From Victivallales bacterium (GTDB lineage Bacteria; Verrucomicrobiota; Lentisphaeria; Victivallales; Victivallaceae), in contig DAOWBJ010000127.1 in the NCBI GenBank assembly GCA_030634125.1, forward strand, positions 1-5,859: a stretch of DNA of 5,859 nt, in the 5' to 3' direction. Positions 5,524 through 5,859 of this stretch are shown in pieces. A model generated the notes under the pieces. The model searched no databases, was not told the DNA's origin, and saw only the letters and a list, made by a program, of their open reading frames with translations. Numbering within the stretch: position 1 is the stretch's first letter; each line of letters begins with the position of its first letter. The translations under genes were made by a program, and so were the position numbers.

Positions 5524-5561
5524 TAGCATGGGCGGAATTTCTTTGATTGATGGGCTCAAAA

Positions 5562-5590
5562 GTAGTCGCTGGAGCAGCCTGCTCCGCGAC
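5562..5590 (+). repeat. REP-like hairpin, copy 1
   Basis: A GTAG foot (5562-5565) opens an imperfect palindrome. The outer stem GTCGC/GCGAC has 5 bp, followed by a single unpaired T on the 5' side (5570). The inner stem GGAGCA/TGCTCC has 6 bp, and the loop is GCC. The 5' GTAG tetranucleotide plus a bulged hairpin is the signature of REP elements mobilised by RAYT (REP-associated tyrosine) transposases. The copy at 5639-5667 on the other strand has the same layout. No T-run follows, so it is not a standard terminator. Confidence 0.7.
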
Positions 5591-5638
5591 AAATATCTTT
5601 GACAACTTCCAGGATTACAGCCCGGTTTAAATCTTTAT

Positions 5639-5667
5639 GTGCCGATGCGAGCCGCATCTGGCACTAC
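5639..5667 (-). repeat. REP-like hairpin, copy 2 (inverted)
   Basis: Read on the minus strand from 5667, this is a GTAG foot, outer stem GTGCC/GGCAC (5 bp), one unpaired A on the 5' side, inner stem GATGCG/CGCATC (6 bp) and loop GCT. Bulge position, stem lengths, loop length and foot are the same as in copy 1, while five base pairs differ by compensatory changes on both arms. The two copies point tail to tail, 48 nt apart, with the GTAG feet outward, like a BIME-type REP doublet. Confidence 0.7.
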
Positions 5668-5817
5668 CATAAGAAAAATTACAGACGCCTTGCTGCTTAA
5701 TAGTTCGCTAATAAACGTGATTTCAATATTTATTTATGCAAAAACATGCTTGTTTTAAATAAAATCAGTAAAAAAGAGCTCCTGTATGTTGATTTCAAAC
5801 CCAGGAAGGTTTAGGTT

Positions 5818-5859
5818 ATGCGGTTGAACTATTTAAATTATTATTTTTTAAAAGGTATA
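5818..5859 (+). CDS. Possible 5' end of a divergent gene, runs off window
   Basis: An ATG at 5818 is preceded by AGGAAGG (5803-5809) at a good spacing of 8 nt, and the frame stays open to the window end (14 codons, MRLNYLNYYFLKGI). The product is not recognisable from so little sequence. It would be transcribed away from the secretion operon. AT-rich sequence opens short frames easily, so this is tentative. Confidence 0.35.
   Translation, partial: MRLNYLNYYFLKGI

Larger units (their letters stand above)
5464..5859. other. Intergenic region upstream of the secretion operon
   Basis: This 396-nt stretch has no complete gene. From left to right it holds the Shine-Dalgarno sequence (5470-5474) and promoter candidate of the operon, two inverted REP-like hairpins (5562-5667), an AT-rich segment without visible structure (about 5690-5775), and the possible start of a divergent plus-strand gene at 5818. 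Nothing protein-like could be recognised in the middle part. Confidence 0.6.

Noticed and set aside
5562..5590. Rho-independent terminator
   Set aside because: No T-run follows on either strand, and the inverted second copy with identical architecture and GTAG foot fits a REP element better.

Overview
The window is a compact type II secretion / type IV pilus-like assembly operon on the minus strand, followed by one accessory gene and flanked by two non-coding regions. No rRNA, tRNA or taxonomic marker is present, so the host can only be inferred. The AT-leaning genome, Shine-Dalgarno-led genes and pseudopilins with a normal T-L/M-x-E core but no glycine before the cleavage site recall bacteria of the PVC group, particularly Lentisphaerota. 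This is a low-to-moderate confidence inference.

Layout, read in the direction of transcription (from high to low coordinates). A TTGACT-N17-TACTTT promoter candidate lies at 5495-5523. It is followed by six tightly packed genes: a GspF/PilC-type membrane platform protein (4420-5463), a second divergent GspF/PilC-type protein (3268-4416), a short GspE/PilT-type secretion ATPase (2225-3271), and three small prepilin-like proteins that look like GspI (1869-2225), GspJ (1372-1872) and a GspK/PilX type (1074-1379). Five of the six genes follow their neighbour by a 3-nt gap or by overlaps of 1, 4, 4 and 8 nt, so they are probably translationally coupled. Behind them, with its own promoter candidate, is a 223-residue protein with a Phd/YefM-like N-terminus, a charged repeat linker and a C-terminal DUF4357 domain (319-990).

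How the genes work together (inference): the cytoplasmic ATPase would power two non-identical inner-membrane platform proteins that extrude a short pseudopilus built from, or tipped by, the I/J/K-like subunits. No secretin, major pseudopilin (GspG), prepilin peptidase or GspC/L/M component is visible, so the operon is either a partial module that works with parts encoded elsewhere or a reduced, uncharacterised machine.

Flanks: 1-318 holds no convincing gene, only a hairpin and an unused Shine-Dalgarno-like sequence. 5464-5859 holds the operon promoter candidate and two hairpins of identical architecture in inverted orientation. Each hairpin has a GTAG foot, and their stems differ by compensatory base changes, as expected of a REP (repetitive extragenic palindrome) pair. 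A possible divergent plus-strand gene starts at 5818 and runs off the window.
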